NCBI GenBank assembly: GCA_033439795.1 | Contig: JAUTDP010000011.1 | Location: 186,001 to 250,000, forward strand | DNA: 64,000 nucleotides | From: Sordaria brevicollis | Lineage: Eukaryota; Ascomycota; Sordariomycetes; Sordariales; Sordariaceae | Direction: 5' to 3' | In this document: positions 1-11,745 of the stretch, in pieces | Position numbering within the stretch: position 1 is the stretch's first letter | Layout of the letters: the number at the start of each line of letters is the position of its first letter | The notes under the pieces: model-generated | Databases searched by the model: none | What the model was told of the DNA's origin: nothing | Seen by the model: only the letters and a program-made list of their open reading frames with translations | Program-made: the position numbers and the translations under genes

Positions 1-258
1 TAAGTGTGATGCTTGATTGATCTTCATTAAGTCGTTATCTACTAGTGATTACATGCCTACTTTACTTTCATGTTGTTCCGTCGTCCGATTCCATCCATGC
101 CAGTTCCGTCCAAAAACCCATACAAGCAATCAACCAACAAGGAAAAGAAAGAAGAACGCCCGCTGTGCTCATTACCAAACCCATCATCTACACCTCCACC
201 ATTACTCCTCTCCCCCCCTTTCCACAATCCCCGAGACCACCACAGACAGACAGACACC
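1..258. other. 3' flank of the hymA gene
   Basis: This stretch follows the hymA stop codon on the minus strand and is probably its 3' UTR and flank. It is rich in C and A with many short pyrimidine runs. I see no gene in it. Confidence 0.6.
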
Positions 259-1500
259 TCACCGCTGCGGCACCACCGGCGTAGGCGGCATATTCCTAAT
301 CTGCTTAATCAAAAACTCCCTCTCATCAATAAACTGCTCATCATCCGTCCTGTCCTCCAGGAAATGACTCAAAAAATGCAGCAACTTCTCCCTATTCATC
401 AACAATATCTTCTGCACCGGTACTGACTTGTGCGGGTTGGCGACAAAAACCTTGAACACGTGAAACCCTTCATACTGCACCATCTTCCTGTCGTCCCGCA
501 ACAGGTTCATGCAGATCTTGAGGTGCTCGCCCCGGTCGACGTAGGCCGTCATTACGTTGTAGTTACTGCGGTCGAGCAGGATCTCGCCGAGGAGTTTGAT
601 GGATTGCCGCTTGGTGACGTACGAGGTGGATTGGATCAGGACCGTGTTGTACTTGTGGAAGAAGAGGTCGAAGTTGGTGGAGAGGTAGTGGGGGATGAGG
701 TCTTTGTGTTTTGTTAGGAGTTCCTGGGACACACGGGTTGTTAATAACCTGACCTGAGTAGCGGAAAAGAAGGGAGACAGAAAGACATACCCTGAACGTA
801 GTAAAAGCATCCGCCGCCACCTCAAAACTGCCGCGATCGATCCACTCGAAAAAATTCCAGAATATCCCGTTCCCGCTTTGTTTTCTATCTCTATCAATCG
901 CGCCCACTCCCCTCGTACTAGACCCTTGCTCGTCACCGTCATCATATAGAATCACGGCCGTGGCGGCCTCGCTGCTCTTGATGAGCTCCTTCAGGACTGT
1001 CCCTGCGTGCTGGGCGCTTTCCTTGTGGTCGTATCCCTTGCATAGCTCGATCAGGACTTGGGGTCGGCGTTCGACAACGTAGGCGAGGGCGAGCGGTTCG
1101 TTGCGCGGGGGAGCGTTGGGCGGGCGGAAGCGGAAGACGTAGGAGAAGATGACTTGGGTGTCTTTGCGGGAGTCAAAGGGTAAGCGGTAGAGGTTGATGG
1201 CGAGGTGGTAGAGCAGGTCTTCTTCGATCATGCCGGTTACTAGTTGGTATTGCTGTTCGGGGGAGGCTTCCTGGTCTGTTGGCTGGGGTGTTAGATGGGC
1301 ATACAGAGTTAATCACAAGAAGACAGCAACACACCGTGTGTCCCTTGGAGGAGCTGCTTCATCTGTGACAGCACCTTGGCCAGCTCCTCGACCTTATTTT
1401 GGCCCTGGGGACCCTCGAGCTTGACGACATGTTCGCGGGCTTGTCGGGGCAGGTCGCTGACATTGGTTCGTGTCCGGGCTCTCCCAAAGAGGAACGACAT
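259..1500 (-). CDS. hymA: HymA / Mo25 family scaffold protein
   Basis: Three exons on the minus strand (1500-1335, 1275-791, 723-259) give 371 aa, close to the usual length of fungal HymA (about 380 aa). The start is the ATG opening MSFLFGRARTRTN. The protein is an all-helical, armadillo-like Mo25 protein throughout. Recognisable stretches are RLPFDSRKDTQVIFSYVFR, YDHKESAQHAGTVLKELIKS and a C-terminal MVQYEGFHVFKVFVANPHK. Both intron joins restore frame: the first splits an Asp codon, the second falls in phase 0 before ELLTKHKDLIPHY. Mo25 proteins activate germinal-centre (STE20-like) kinases that control NDR kinases. In Neurospora this protein is known to connect the NDR pathway and a MAP kinase pathway in polarity and cell fusion. 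It diverges from the isoleucyl-tRNA synthetase gene. Family assignment is very secure. Confidence 0.95.
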
Positions 1501-2425
1501 GGTGACTTTTCTGTCTGGGTGTAGTGGAAGTCGGGATGTTGTATGGTAGAAGCCGAGTGATGTGTCGCGACAACGAAGCGGGCGGATCCGAGAATGGAGG
1601 TGGTCAACAAGGTGCCGTGCGACTCGGCCCTGGTTTGTTTGGATGACCGACAACGGGGCGTCCAGGGGTCTCAGTGGTAATTGTTAGCTAATGCCGGTTT
1701 GTCAGTTAGATGGAGACTTATAGTCGATTTGTACGGCCTTGTCTGCAGCCACTTGTGTCTGTTGGATGAATATTATGAAGACTATTTACTGTCCCAAGTA
1801 AAGTCAATACCTCTTAAGAACCTTTAATTCCTGTATAGACCTCCAGATGATTTTGTGGCCTTCAGTCCGGTCTGTCATGGTTCTGACTTTAAGTATTCAA
1901 CTAACAAATACACAGCAGCGGACGTTGGAGTGCTTGGATGCAGGGGTGCAGGACGATGCGCTTATCAGGATGAAGTACAACTGTTAGTGAGGACTCTTTC
2001 TCAGTTGTATTTGTATAACTACATCAAGTACCTCCCATCACAGCAACGGCAACCCCGCAAACTGGCCGTCGCATTGCCCCTCTGTTTTATCGGACTTGCA
2101 CCCCACCAATCCGCACCCGCCGGGGCGCATTGTTCTGGAATCTTTGGACTTTGGTTGCTCTTGTCGACTTTCCGTGTTGGATTGCGCCGCAAATCGAGTC
2201 ACACTCTCTTTTTTGCCCTTTTCCCCTTCCACCATTGCGGCGACAGGAACGTACTACACAGAGGTGAGTCTTATAACCCCGGTACATACACCCGTTATTT
2301 TCATCCTCAGTCTGTTTGCGACAATAGTAGCGCATATACACCTTTTGGGAAAAATCTGCCCCGATAAGTCTCAACACCAAAGAAACATCACGACTAATAC
2401 CGCCGCCGACAGAACGTCCGCCACC
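1501..2425. promoter_or_regulatory. Divergent promoter between hymA and IleRS
   Basis: About 925 nt separate two start codons that face away from each other. On the IleRS side a TGACTC hexamer on the minus strand (2196-2201) matches six of seven bases of the CPC1/Gcn4 element, which controls amino-acid and tRNA-synthetase genes in fungi. A 5' UTR intron is plausible at 2264-2412: donor GTGAGT, branch-like ACTAAT near 2392-2398 and acceptor CAG, ending just before the CCACC-ATG context. Both points are inference. Confidence 0.45.
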
Positions 2426-5400
2426 ATGTCGATCGACTTCCCCAAGGAAGAGGAAAACACCATCCAGAGATGGCGCGAGATCAAGGCCTTTGAGACCCAG
2501 GTCGAGCTGTCCAAGGGCAACCCCCTCTACACCTTCTACGATGGCCCTCCCTTTGCGACCGGCCTCCCCCACTACGGCCACTTGCTGGCCTCCACCATCA
2601 AGGACATCATCCCGAGATACTGGTCCATGAAGGGCTTCCACGTCGAGCGCCGCTTCGGCTGGGACACGCACGGCCTGCCCATCGAGCACGAGATCGACAA
2701 GAAGCTGGGCATCTCGGGCAAGGCTGCCGTCATGGAGATTGGCCTTGAGAACTACAACGCCGAGTGCCGTTCCATCGTCATGAGGTACCGTGAGGAGTGG
2801 CGCCACACCATCGAGCGTCTTGGTCGCTGGATCGACTTTGACAACGACTACAAGACCATGGACCCGACCTTCATGGAGTCCGAGTGGTGGGTCTTCAAGC
2901 AGCTGTTCGACAAGGGCCAGGTCTACCGCGGCTATCGCGTCATGCCCTACTCGACCGCTCTCACCACCGCCCTCTCCAACTTTGAGGCCAACCAGAACTA
3001 CCAGGACGTCACCGATCCCGCCGTCGTTGTCGCCTTCCCCTTGATCGAGGACCCCAACACCTGCCTCCTCGCCTGGACCACCACGCCATGGACCCTGCCC
3101 TCCCACACCGGCCTGGCCGCCCACCCCGACTTCGAGTACGTCAAGATCGCCGACGAGAAGAGCGGCAAGAACTACATCCTCCTCGAGAAGCTCCTCACGA
3201 CCCTCTACAAGGACCCCAAGAAGGCCAAGTTCAAGGTGCTCGAAAAGATCAAGGGCAAGGACATGCTCGGCTGGAAGTACGAGCCCCCCTTCAACTACTT
3301 CTACGACGAGTACAAGGACATTGCCTTCAAGGTCCTCAACGCTACCTACGTCACCGACGACAGCGGTACCGGCATCGTCCACCAGGCCCCCGCCTTCGGT
3401 GAGGACGATTACAACGTGGCCGTCGAGGCTGGCATCGTCACCGAGAAGCGCCCTCCTCCCGACCCTGTCAACGAGACCGGTCACTACACCGAGCGCGTCA
3501 CCGATTTCGCCGGTATGCACGTCAAGGAGGCCGACAAGCACATCATCAAGCACCTCAAGAACGCCGGCAAGCTCGTTGTCGAGTCCCAGCTTAAGCATTC
3601 TTACCCCATGTGCTACCGCTCCGACAAGCCCCTCATCTACAAGGCCGTCCCTTCGTGGTTCATCCGCATCCCCGACATCATCCCCCAGATGCTCAAGAAC
3701 ATTGAGGGCTCCCACTGGGTTCCCTCTTTCGTCAAGGAGAAGCGTTTTGCCAGCTGGATCGCCAACGCCCGTGACTGGAACGTCTCCCGTAACAGATACT
3801 GGGGTACTCCCATCCCTCTGTGGATGAGCGACGACGGCGAGGAGATTGTCTGCATTGGCAGCATCGAGGAGCTCAAGACTCTTTCCGGCTACGAGGGCGA
3901 GATCACCGATCTCCACCGTGACAAGATCGACCACATCACCATCCCCAGCAAGCAGGGCAAGGGTGTCCTCAAGCGTGTCGAGGAGGTCTTTGACTGCTGG
4001 TTCGAGTCTGGTTCCATGCCCTACGCCTCCCAGCACTACCCCTTTGAGAACGTCGAAAAGTTCGAGAAGTCTTTCCCCGGTGACTTCATCGCCGAGGGTC
4101 TCGATCAGACCCGTGGTTGGTTCTACACCCTTCTTGTTTTGGGTACTCACCTCTTTGGTGTCTCTCCCTTCAAGAACTGCGTTGTCAACGGTATCGTTCT
4201 TGCTGAGGATGGCAAGAAGATGTCCAAGCGTCTCAAGAACTACCCCGACCCTACTCTTGTCATGACCAAGTACGGTTCTGATGCTCTCCGTCTGTACCTC
4301 ATCAACTCCCCCGTTGTGCGTGCCGAGCCCCTCCGCTTCAAGGAGGCCGGTGTCAAGGAGGTTGTTGCCAAGGTTCTTTTGCCTTTGTGGAACTCTTACA
4401 AGTTCTTTGAGGGCCAGGTTGCTCTCCTGAAGAAGGTGGAGAACGTCGACTACATGTTCGACCCCAAGATGGAGTCTTCCAACGAGAACGTCATGGACAA
4501 GTGGATTCTTGCTTCGTGCCAGTCTCTTCTCGAGTTTGTCAACGAGGAGATGAAGGGTGAGCCGCCCCCTGTCTGTGTTTCTAAGTGATTTCTTACTGAC
4601 TTTTGCAGGCTACCGCCTTTACACCGTCGTCCCCCGCCTCCTCGAGCTCATCGACAACACCACCAACTGGTACATCCGCTTCAACCGCAAGCGTCTCAAG
4701 GGCGAGAACGGTCTCAACGACACCCTCCACGCCCTCAACACCCTCTTCGAGGTCCTCTTCACCTTGTGCCGTGGCCTCGCCCCCTTCACCCCCTTCCTCA
4801 CCGATACCATCTACCTCAAGCTCCTCCCTCACATCCCCAAGGAGCTCCAGGCCAAGGACCCCCGCTCCGTGCACTTCCTGCCCTTCCCCGAAGTCCGCAA
4901 GGAGCTCTACAACCCCGACGTCGAGCGCCGCGTCCAGCGCATGCAAAAGGTCATCGAACTCGCCCGCTACTCGCGCGAGAAGCGCTCCGTCGGCCTCAAG
5001 CAGCCCCTCAAGACCCTCGTCGTCATCCACCACGACGAGCAGTACCTCTCCGACATCGAGTCCCTCAAGGGCTACATCACCGAGGAGCTCAACGTGCGCG
5101 ACCTCGTCCTCACCTCCGACGAAGCCAAGCACGGCGTGCAATACTCCGTCTCCGCCGACTGGCCCGTCCTCGGCAAGAAGCTCAAGAAAGACATGGGCCG
5201 CGTCAAGAAGGCGCTTCCCTCCGTCACCTCCGACGAAGCCCACGCCTACACCCAAACCGGCAAGCTGGTCGTCGACGGCATCACCCTCGAGGCAGGCGAC
5301 CTGGTCGTCAAGCGCGGTCTCAAAGATGACGCCTCGTCCGCTAACCTCGAGACTAACACCGATAACGACGTGCTCACCATCCTGGACGTGGAGATCTACC

Positions 5401-5723
5401 CCGGTCTCGCGGAAGAGGGTATGGCGCGCGAGATCATCAACAGGGTCCAGCGCCTGCGCAAGAAGGCCGGGTTGCAGCCGACGGATGATATCAAGATGGA
5501 GTACAAGGTTACTGCGGACCCGGAGGAGACGGGGATTGAGAAGGTGTTTGAGACGCAGATGGGCATGATTGAGAAGGCGCTCAGGAGGCCGTTGGATAAG
5601 CATGAGGTTACGCATGTGGAGAAGGTGCCTGAGGAGGGGGTAAAGGAGGAGGAGGGGGTGATTATGGAGGAGGAGCAGGAGGTTGGGAAGGCTACTTTCT
5701 TGTTGAGGTTGTTGAAGTTGTAG
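2426..5723 (+). CDS. Isoleucyl-tRNA synthetase, cytosolic
   Basis: Two exons (2426-4556 and 4609-5723) encode 1081 aa, the size of eukaryotic cytosolic IleRS (yeast Ils1 is about 1070 aa). It charges tRNA-Ile using ATP. The class I signature HYGH is at residues 49-52 after FYDGPPFATGLP. The KMSKR loop is at residues 598-602. Between them lie the editing (CP1) region and the WNVSRNRYWGTPIPLW segment. The C-terminal part after the intron carries the anticodon-binding region (YIRFNRKRLKG) and a eukaryotic extension with an acidic tail. The start has a strong CCACCATG context. No mitochondrial presequence is visible: the N terminus MSIDFPKEEE is acidic. The 52-nt intron begins GTGAGC and ends TGCAG. 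C-ending codon bias is very strong, which fits high expression. A CPC1-like site lies upstream. Confidence 0.97.
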
Positions 5724-6789
5724 GTGGATGTGGGGGTGTGTAAAAAGCGGGGAGGGTATGTGGGAAAAGTTACGGCTAAAAGCTGTGGGATAGAGTAGAG
5801 TGGTTATGATATGAGTGTGATGAATGAACAAGATTTCTGTTAGTTTGAAGTCCTTGATATGATGTCCTTGATATGATGATGTGGTAGGCCAGGCCTTCTC
5901 TGCGTGGTAACCCCCCTTTCTTTCTGCGTAGAGCCCCATCTCCCTCGTAGAGGTATCTACAATGTACAAAAACACCTCTGCCATATGGATATGCATCCAA
6001 GGTGTTCAGTACCTTTCGTAAACCCCCTATTCCTCTGCTCAAAAGGCACATACGTTAGACAGTCGGAGATACCAGGTGGGGCCCGGGTTACATAGACATG
6101 TCATAAATCGTAGGTAGATAAGACCTGCACGCACCATTATACATACAGATATAGGTACAGATCGAAACTCCCTTAACGGCATATATAGAGATGATACCTA
6201 CCATAGAACAAAACCCAGCAGAGCAGCATTAGAGAGTATCCAACCCTCAGTGCTCTCCTCTCCTCCTTAGCGGATACTCCACGCGACTCTCCGAGAGGAA
6301 GTAAATAACATAAGCAATTGACTTGATGGCCTATGTTACTGACGACTACTGGTACCACTGAGGTTTTCATTTGTGTTATATCTGCTGAAAGACCTAAATT
6401 TGGTATGTAATTCCCAGATATTATAGTGGTATAACAACAACAACTGCAAGAAAGAGAAATAGAACCAGTGACGGCGAGATTATAGCGTTGTTGGTTGGAA
6501 CTTTTGATTTCCTGGGTATATCGTAGCTATCCAACTATCATATCGGGAGTACCACCATACTACTTCACTTTCAACTCAACTCAACTCAAGAGAACCACCT
6601 CACCCTTGACAAAAGAGGAGAAACAACGCCTATACACCAACACCAACCTATACAGCAAGGAAACTAGCCAGGCCAGGCCAGGGCAGCCAAAGACGCTTTT
6701 AGACACCATTCCCCGACCACGCCAACGCCTTACTCTCTCCTATCTCTGTCTCCATGTTTCTTTGGTCTGATTGTTCCGGAGCTTTCCAC

Positions 6790-6850
6790 AGCTTATGCAC
6801 AACCTATCCACAGCCTATGCACGACCTATGCACAACCTACGTGCAGCTAT
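6790..6850. repeat. 11-nt minisatellite, about five copies
   Basis: Five to six tandem, slightly diverged copies of CCTATGCACAA (variants CCTATCCACAG, CCTATGCACGA, CCTACGTGCAG) lie in the convergent spacer downstream of the Sfi1-like gene. Confidence 0.75.
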
Positions 6851-6857
6851 CCAACAC

Positions 6858-6910
6858 TACCCCCAACACCCCAACACCCCAACACCACAACACCACAACA
6901 CCACAACCCA
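6858..6910. repeat. CCCCAACA / CCACAACA short tandem repeat
   Basis: A C/A-rich tract with about six repeats of an 8-nt unit (CCCCAACA changing to CCACAACA) directly follows the 11-nt minisatellite. Confidence 0.75.
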
Positions 6911-6973
6911 TTCCCCTTCCCAATCCTCCGTAACACCAGAAGGAAGGAACGAAGGAAAGAGTGCTATGCTAGA

Positions 6974-9900
6974 CTACCCCTCAGCGCTCTCCTCCCTGAT
7001 ATCACTAAAGAAAACCCCCCTCTCTGTCCTCTCCCCACCTCTATCTCTGTCCCTATCCCTATCCCACTGACTCCCACCTCTCAATATCCCACTCGTATTC
7101 CCCACCCCCACCCCCGCCGCTCCTGGGTCGGCATAGACTCTTCTCAACTCCCTCTCCCTTGGACTGGCCAGTATCGCTGAAGGGGTGCTGGTGCCGACGG
7201 AAGTTGACGGAGCGGTAGGTGGTCCTTGGAAGGGTGGATATCCTGAGAATGGAGGGGCTGTGGTAGATGGGCGGAAGACACTTTTGCGGGCGTTGAAGCG
7301 CTCCGATCTTTCTTGTCTCTCCGACCTCTCCTGACGGTCTGCCCGATCTTTCCGTTCTGACCGTCCAAGTCTGGAGGATTCACCTGGCAGTGTAGGTTGG
7401 TACTGACTTTGAGAAGCGTACTGCTGCTCTTGCTCTTGTCCCTGCTCGTAGTCCTGGTGCTGGCCCTGGTGCTGGCCCCGAGAAGCAAACACCGTGCTGT
7501 TCCCCTGCCTCTGTCTCTGCCCCGGATCATTACCCTGTCCCATCCCACTCGCCTGGACAGTTGTTGGTCGACTCTTAGAATGCCCCAACCCCGGCCCCCG
7601 CCTAACCCTACTAGGCGTACTCATCACCCCCACATCATCCACATCCAAGTCCGGTAAGAAACCTTCCTCATCATCGTCACCGAAATCCATCGGCCCTAGA
7701 CCTCCCAAGCCAGAGCCGAGGGCACTAACCTCCGCAGCCTCCGCCGCCAACGTCTGACTTGCCCTAAACGACGAACCGGATGGGTTATTCCGTGCGTTGA
7801 CGAGTCGAGCAGAGAGGTTAGTGGGGCGCATATCTGAACTCCGGCCTATTGGTACCTGCTCGACAGGGGCAGAGACGATGGGTGTTTCTGGGATTGGGGC
7901 TGAAAACCGGCTTGTTGGTCGATGGCTCGCAGTGCGGCTTGCTGGGCGGGACTGTGACTGGATGTAGGAAGTTGGTGGAGGATTGGGATCGGGATGGGGA
8001 TGGGGGTGATAAGGTTGATAACCTTTTGGTACCCTTGGTGGTGCTGCTGAAGCTGAAGCTGGAGCTGGAGCTGTTGATGGAGGGGCAGAAGAGGTAGCTG
8101 AGCGGATAGGTAGTTGGACTGATTGTCGAGGTGGTTGTGGTGCTGCCGCTGGAGGGAACAAAAAAGTCGACCTCTCCCTCTCTCGCTCAGGTGGTAGTTC
8201 AGACTGACCAAACCACTGACTAACACTACCGCCAAAGTTCGTCGTCGTATCACTGCCACCCCTTTCCCTTTCCCGGTCTCTATACCTCCCCATAGCCATC
8301 TGCCGCATAACACTCCTCCTCCCACTCACCATCATACTCCCCATCCCCATCCTCGGATCCCCCAACACACTAAACCCTTCTGTTACCCCCATCCCCATCA
8401 TCCTTTGCTCCCTAACAGCACCCGGGTTAACAACCCCCCACCACCCCTCCAACACCCCCACCGCCATCCTCCTCTCCTCCCTCTCCCTAAGCGCCTTAAC
8501 CGCATTCCTCTTAGCAACCAAATGCAGCGCCTCATGCTCCCACCTTTTCAGCGCCTCCTTGCCCGTCCCCTCGTTTTCAAACTCCTCTGCATCGTACGCC
8601 AGATCTCGCATCTCCGCCGCACTGTCCATCCACGACTCCAGGTACGACTCCAGCTCGGCGTCGGCGGCTATCGATCTTATCTCCTCCGCTCGTCTGCCGA
8701 GGGAGGACCAGTAGGATATTGTTTCAAACAAATCGGTGTGGGAGTGGTCCATGTGCAAAGAGTCGGCGTCGGCGGAGAGGTCGTCTGACTCCAAAAGGGC
8801 GGAGAACCATGCCGACAGACAGGATTGGGCGAGGGAGATTTTGTAGGAGCGGCGGAAGGTGCGGAGGGAGGACATCATCCTTTCGCGACGGGCTTGTTCG
8901 GCTAGGTAAGGCCAGAGGTCGAGGACGGAGGATGTGGTGAAGCGTTTGGAGAACTTGGTGGATTTGCGGGTGTAGTAGGCGTTGCGGGTTGTGGTAGTCA
9001 CTAGGGACTCGCGCCAGCGGTCTAAACACGGTTTGGTGGTGCGGTAGAGACAGATTAGGTTTGCGTTGTGGCGCGGGGTGAAGATTTTGTTGGAGGCGTC
9101 GAACCAGATACCAAGACAGGAGGAGAGGATGTCATCTTGGTAGAGGTAGTCGGCTTCAGAGTCGGAATGGTGGCGGATGGCGGCTGAGGTTTCGGTGGCG
9201 GATAGCCAGGTTGACAAGACGGATTTTTTGGTGGTTGAGGAGGCGTGGTGTTGGAAGAGAGCGAGACGCTGCTCGAGGAACCAAGTAGTTAAGGTGTTTT
9301 CGAGGGTTTCTTCGTCTTCGCGGATATTCCACAGCTTGAGCTTTAACTCCAGTTTCCAGGTGTCCATGGGGTTGAGAAGTAGCACGACATCAGCCAGCTG
9401 GCCGTCGCGGCGGGCATCCTCTGCTTCTTCCAGCCAATGTTCGAGGCAATTCCATTTCAGGGACCGCTCATCAGCCACGCGAAACTTCCTAAGTGTTCGC
9501 AGCAACCGGCTCTGCTCATGCCAATCCGCCAAAATACTCTGGCAGTCCCTTGTAACCTTGTGAACTCGGCATTCATACCCCGTGTACCGGAGATCCTCAG
9601 CCTCTTCTTGCCAGATATTAACCGCCTCGTCGAGAAGGAGTCTCTCATCCAAGGCGATGGCCACCTCGTGATCATCCTGCACCTCTTTCGTCCTGGTAGC
9701 CCAATGGTCCACACTCCCCTTCATCGCTTTATAGACGGCAAAATCATCCGCCACCCTCCCCTTCTGTAATCGATACCAATGCATCACCCCCTCCCGCATC
9801 GTCTCCCTCTCCTCCGTCTGCTCAGCCACATGCCTCCTCACCTCCTGATGAAGCGCCACAGCCGTCCACTTCTGCAGCGCATGGATAAGCACAAAATTCC

Positions 9901-11745
9901 TCGCCTTTGTCTCATCCTGGATATGCTGCGCTCTCCACGCATCAAACGCTCTCTTTCTGACCAAATGTCGTCGCGCAACCGCCGTCCTGTCAAGCTCTTC
10001 CCTCGCCTGATCCGCCCAGAAGTTCAACATATTCTGAATCGTAAAAACCTCGTACACCCTCGTGGCTCTTCGCTCCATCTTGTCAACCCACGCCTCGTGC
10101 TCGGCTTCTGCCTCGCGCCGCTCGCGCTCTTCGACGACGGCTACCGTTTCTTCGAGCCATATCTCTAGGACCTCGGTTTTGATGTCTTCGTCGTCGATCT
10201 GCGTCGCGATTGACGAAAGATGGGCGTGGTCGCGCTGGTGCCGGTTGAATTGATCGTGCCATGACGAGAAGGCGTCACGAAGCAGAGAGGCGTCGGCTTC
10301 GGTTCGGAACATGCGCACTTTTGCTTCTTGGTATTCGGGGTCGGAAGGAGGAGGGCGCGTAAAGGCATGGCGGTCGCTTGGTAAGGGGTCGTCTTTGGTG
10401 TTGACGGTTGTGTCGCTAGTGGCGCGATGGAGTTCGGAAAAATCGGTTCGTGGAGACTTATGGTTGAGGTCGGTTTCGCCTACTGACGAGAAAGACATTG
10501 GTCGTTGTCGTTCTTTGTTCGTCGGTCTTGCGTACGATGCGGGTAAGGCGCCGGCGGCAACCTCCGCATTGTTGTCGTAGTGGTGCGGTGCGTCGAATAC
10601 ACGAGGGATGTGTCTAACCTTGTCCAGCACGGGGTTATGCGGTTGGAATGGTCGTCCATCATCACCATAGTCCCCTCGTACCGAACTCTTGGACCTCGAA
10701 CCCAACTGACTCCTGCTCCCTACCCCCTTTTCTGGTGACCTCCCCCTTCGGTTCAACAGCAGCTGCTCCCTTTCCCGTTGTTGCTGTTCCCGCTGTTGCG
10801 CCAGCGCCTCCAATCTCCTAGCCCTCTCAGTCCTAATCGTATCCCCCGGCAGCGCATTCGGATCCGTAAAACTCGCCGACCTTGCCCTCGACCGAATCGG
10901 CAATCCACCAAGCGCAACCGGTCTCGAAACCGAACTATGTCTCCTCTTTGGCAGCAGCCGTCGCAACTTGATATCAACCTCGCCCGTCATATCCTCATCG
11001 TCACTAAACACCGACGAAAACCCGCCCAGCGATCTGCCCGACACCGAAACACTCCTGGACCTTGACCTAGCAACTTGTTTACCCTTTACCGCCGCCGCCG
11101 CCGCCGCAGCCCTTCGTGCATCAGCACTCCCCCCTCTCCTACCAGGCGTTGCAGCAGGCGACTGCTCCCTACTCCCTCCTCCTCCAACGGGACTACTAGG
11201 CACATACTCCAACATGATGCCCATGCCCGCTAAGACGGCTCGAAACCGGTCCAGCAGCGAGACCTTTTCGCCCCCCCTCGCGTTCGGCGCGCATCGCTGG
11301 CCCCCGATCTTAAAGATAAGCCGCGAGATATGCGAGGGCGCCTGGTCCGGGTCGGGAAAGCCGTGGGCGGGGAGGATCTGCTCGGCGGCTTGGAAGAGCG
11401 CGTTGGTGGGGAGGCGGTCGCGTTCGGGCAAGGAAGGGAGGATGGATTCGGCGAGGGTGACGATTTCGTGGAGGAGCTCGATGTCTGTTTTTCTTTTGTG
11501 TTAGCTCGGCGCATAGCTAGAGGGACTGGAGGGGAAGGGGAGGGGAAGTGTATGTATGTACCTTCATTAGAGTAGTACGGCTCATTTTGAGCCTGTGGGG
11601 CAAAGTTGGTATTGGCGGCGCCATTGTTGCTGTTGCTGTTGCTGTTGATATTGGTACTTTGAGGTTGTTGTCGCGAAGTTGTTGTCGAGAGTAACCCGGC
11701 CCTGCCATCTCGGTGGTGGAGGGGCAGAGAGGATGGAGGCGGCAT
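6974..11745 (-). CDS. Sfi1-like centrin-binding spindle pole body protein
   Basis: Two exons (11745-11562 and 11484-6974) encode 1564 aa. The first ATG in frame begins MPPPSSLPLHHRDG; the 77-nt intron joins ...SNE to DIELLHEIVTL. From about residue 460 to 1060 the protein consists of degenerate repeats centred on a Trp with aliphatic spacing, such as DAFSSWHDQFNRH, EVLEIWLEETV, NMLNFWADQARE, HALQKWTAVALHQ and GVMHWYRLQKG. This is the Sfi1 pattern, where each repeat binds one centrin (Cdc31) along a long helix that drives duplication of the spindle pole body. The N terminus has a small folded region and a Ser/Arg-rich linker. The last 500 residues are low-complexity and rich in Pro, Gln, Arg and Gly. 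The extreme C terminus carries GVFFSDIREES, a motif seen again in another protein of this window. The long single exon argues against further introns. Confidence 0.88.

Larger units (their letters stand above)
5724..6973. other. Convergent intergenic region, IleRS to Sfi1-like gene
   Basis: This 1.25-kb spacer lies between two convergent genes and should hold both 3' UTRs. I see no gene in it. The end near the Sfi1-like stop codon carries two minisatellites, listed separately. Confidence 0.6.

Noticed and set aside
2264..2310. A 47-nt leader intron ending at CTCAG in the IleRS 5' UTR
   Set aside because: It is too short and lacks a branch site. The longer version ending at 2412 with a CTAAT branch is preferred, though still unproven.
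2087..4150. A 687-codon open frame antisense to the IleRS gene
   Set aside because: Its Leu/Val/Gly/Asp-rich, repetitive translation is the usual shadow of strong C-ending codon bias on the other strand. It has no recognisable domain and it overlaps a certain gene.
4593..5996. A 467-codon minus-strand open frame over the IleRS 3' half
   Set aside because: Antisense shadow of the IleRS second exon. The extra part beyond the gene is low in complexity and not protein-like.
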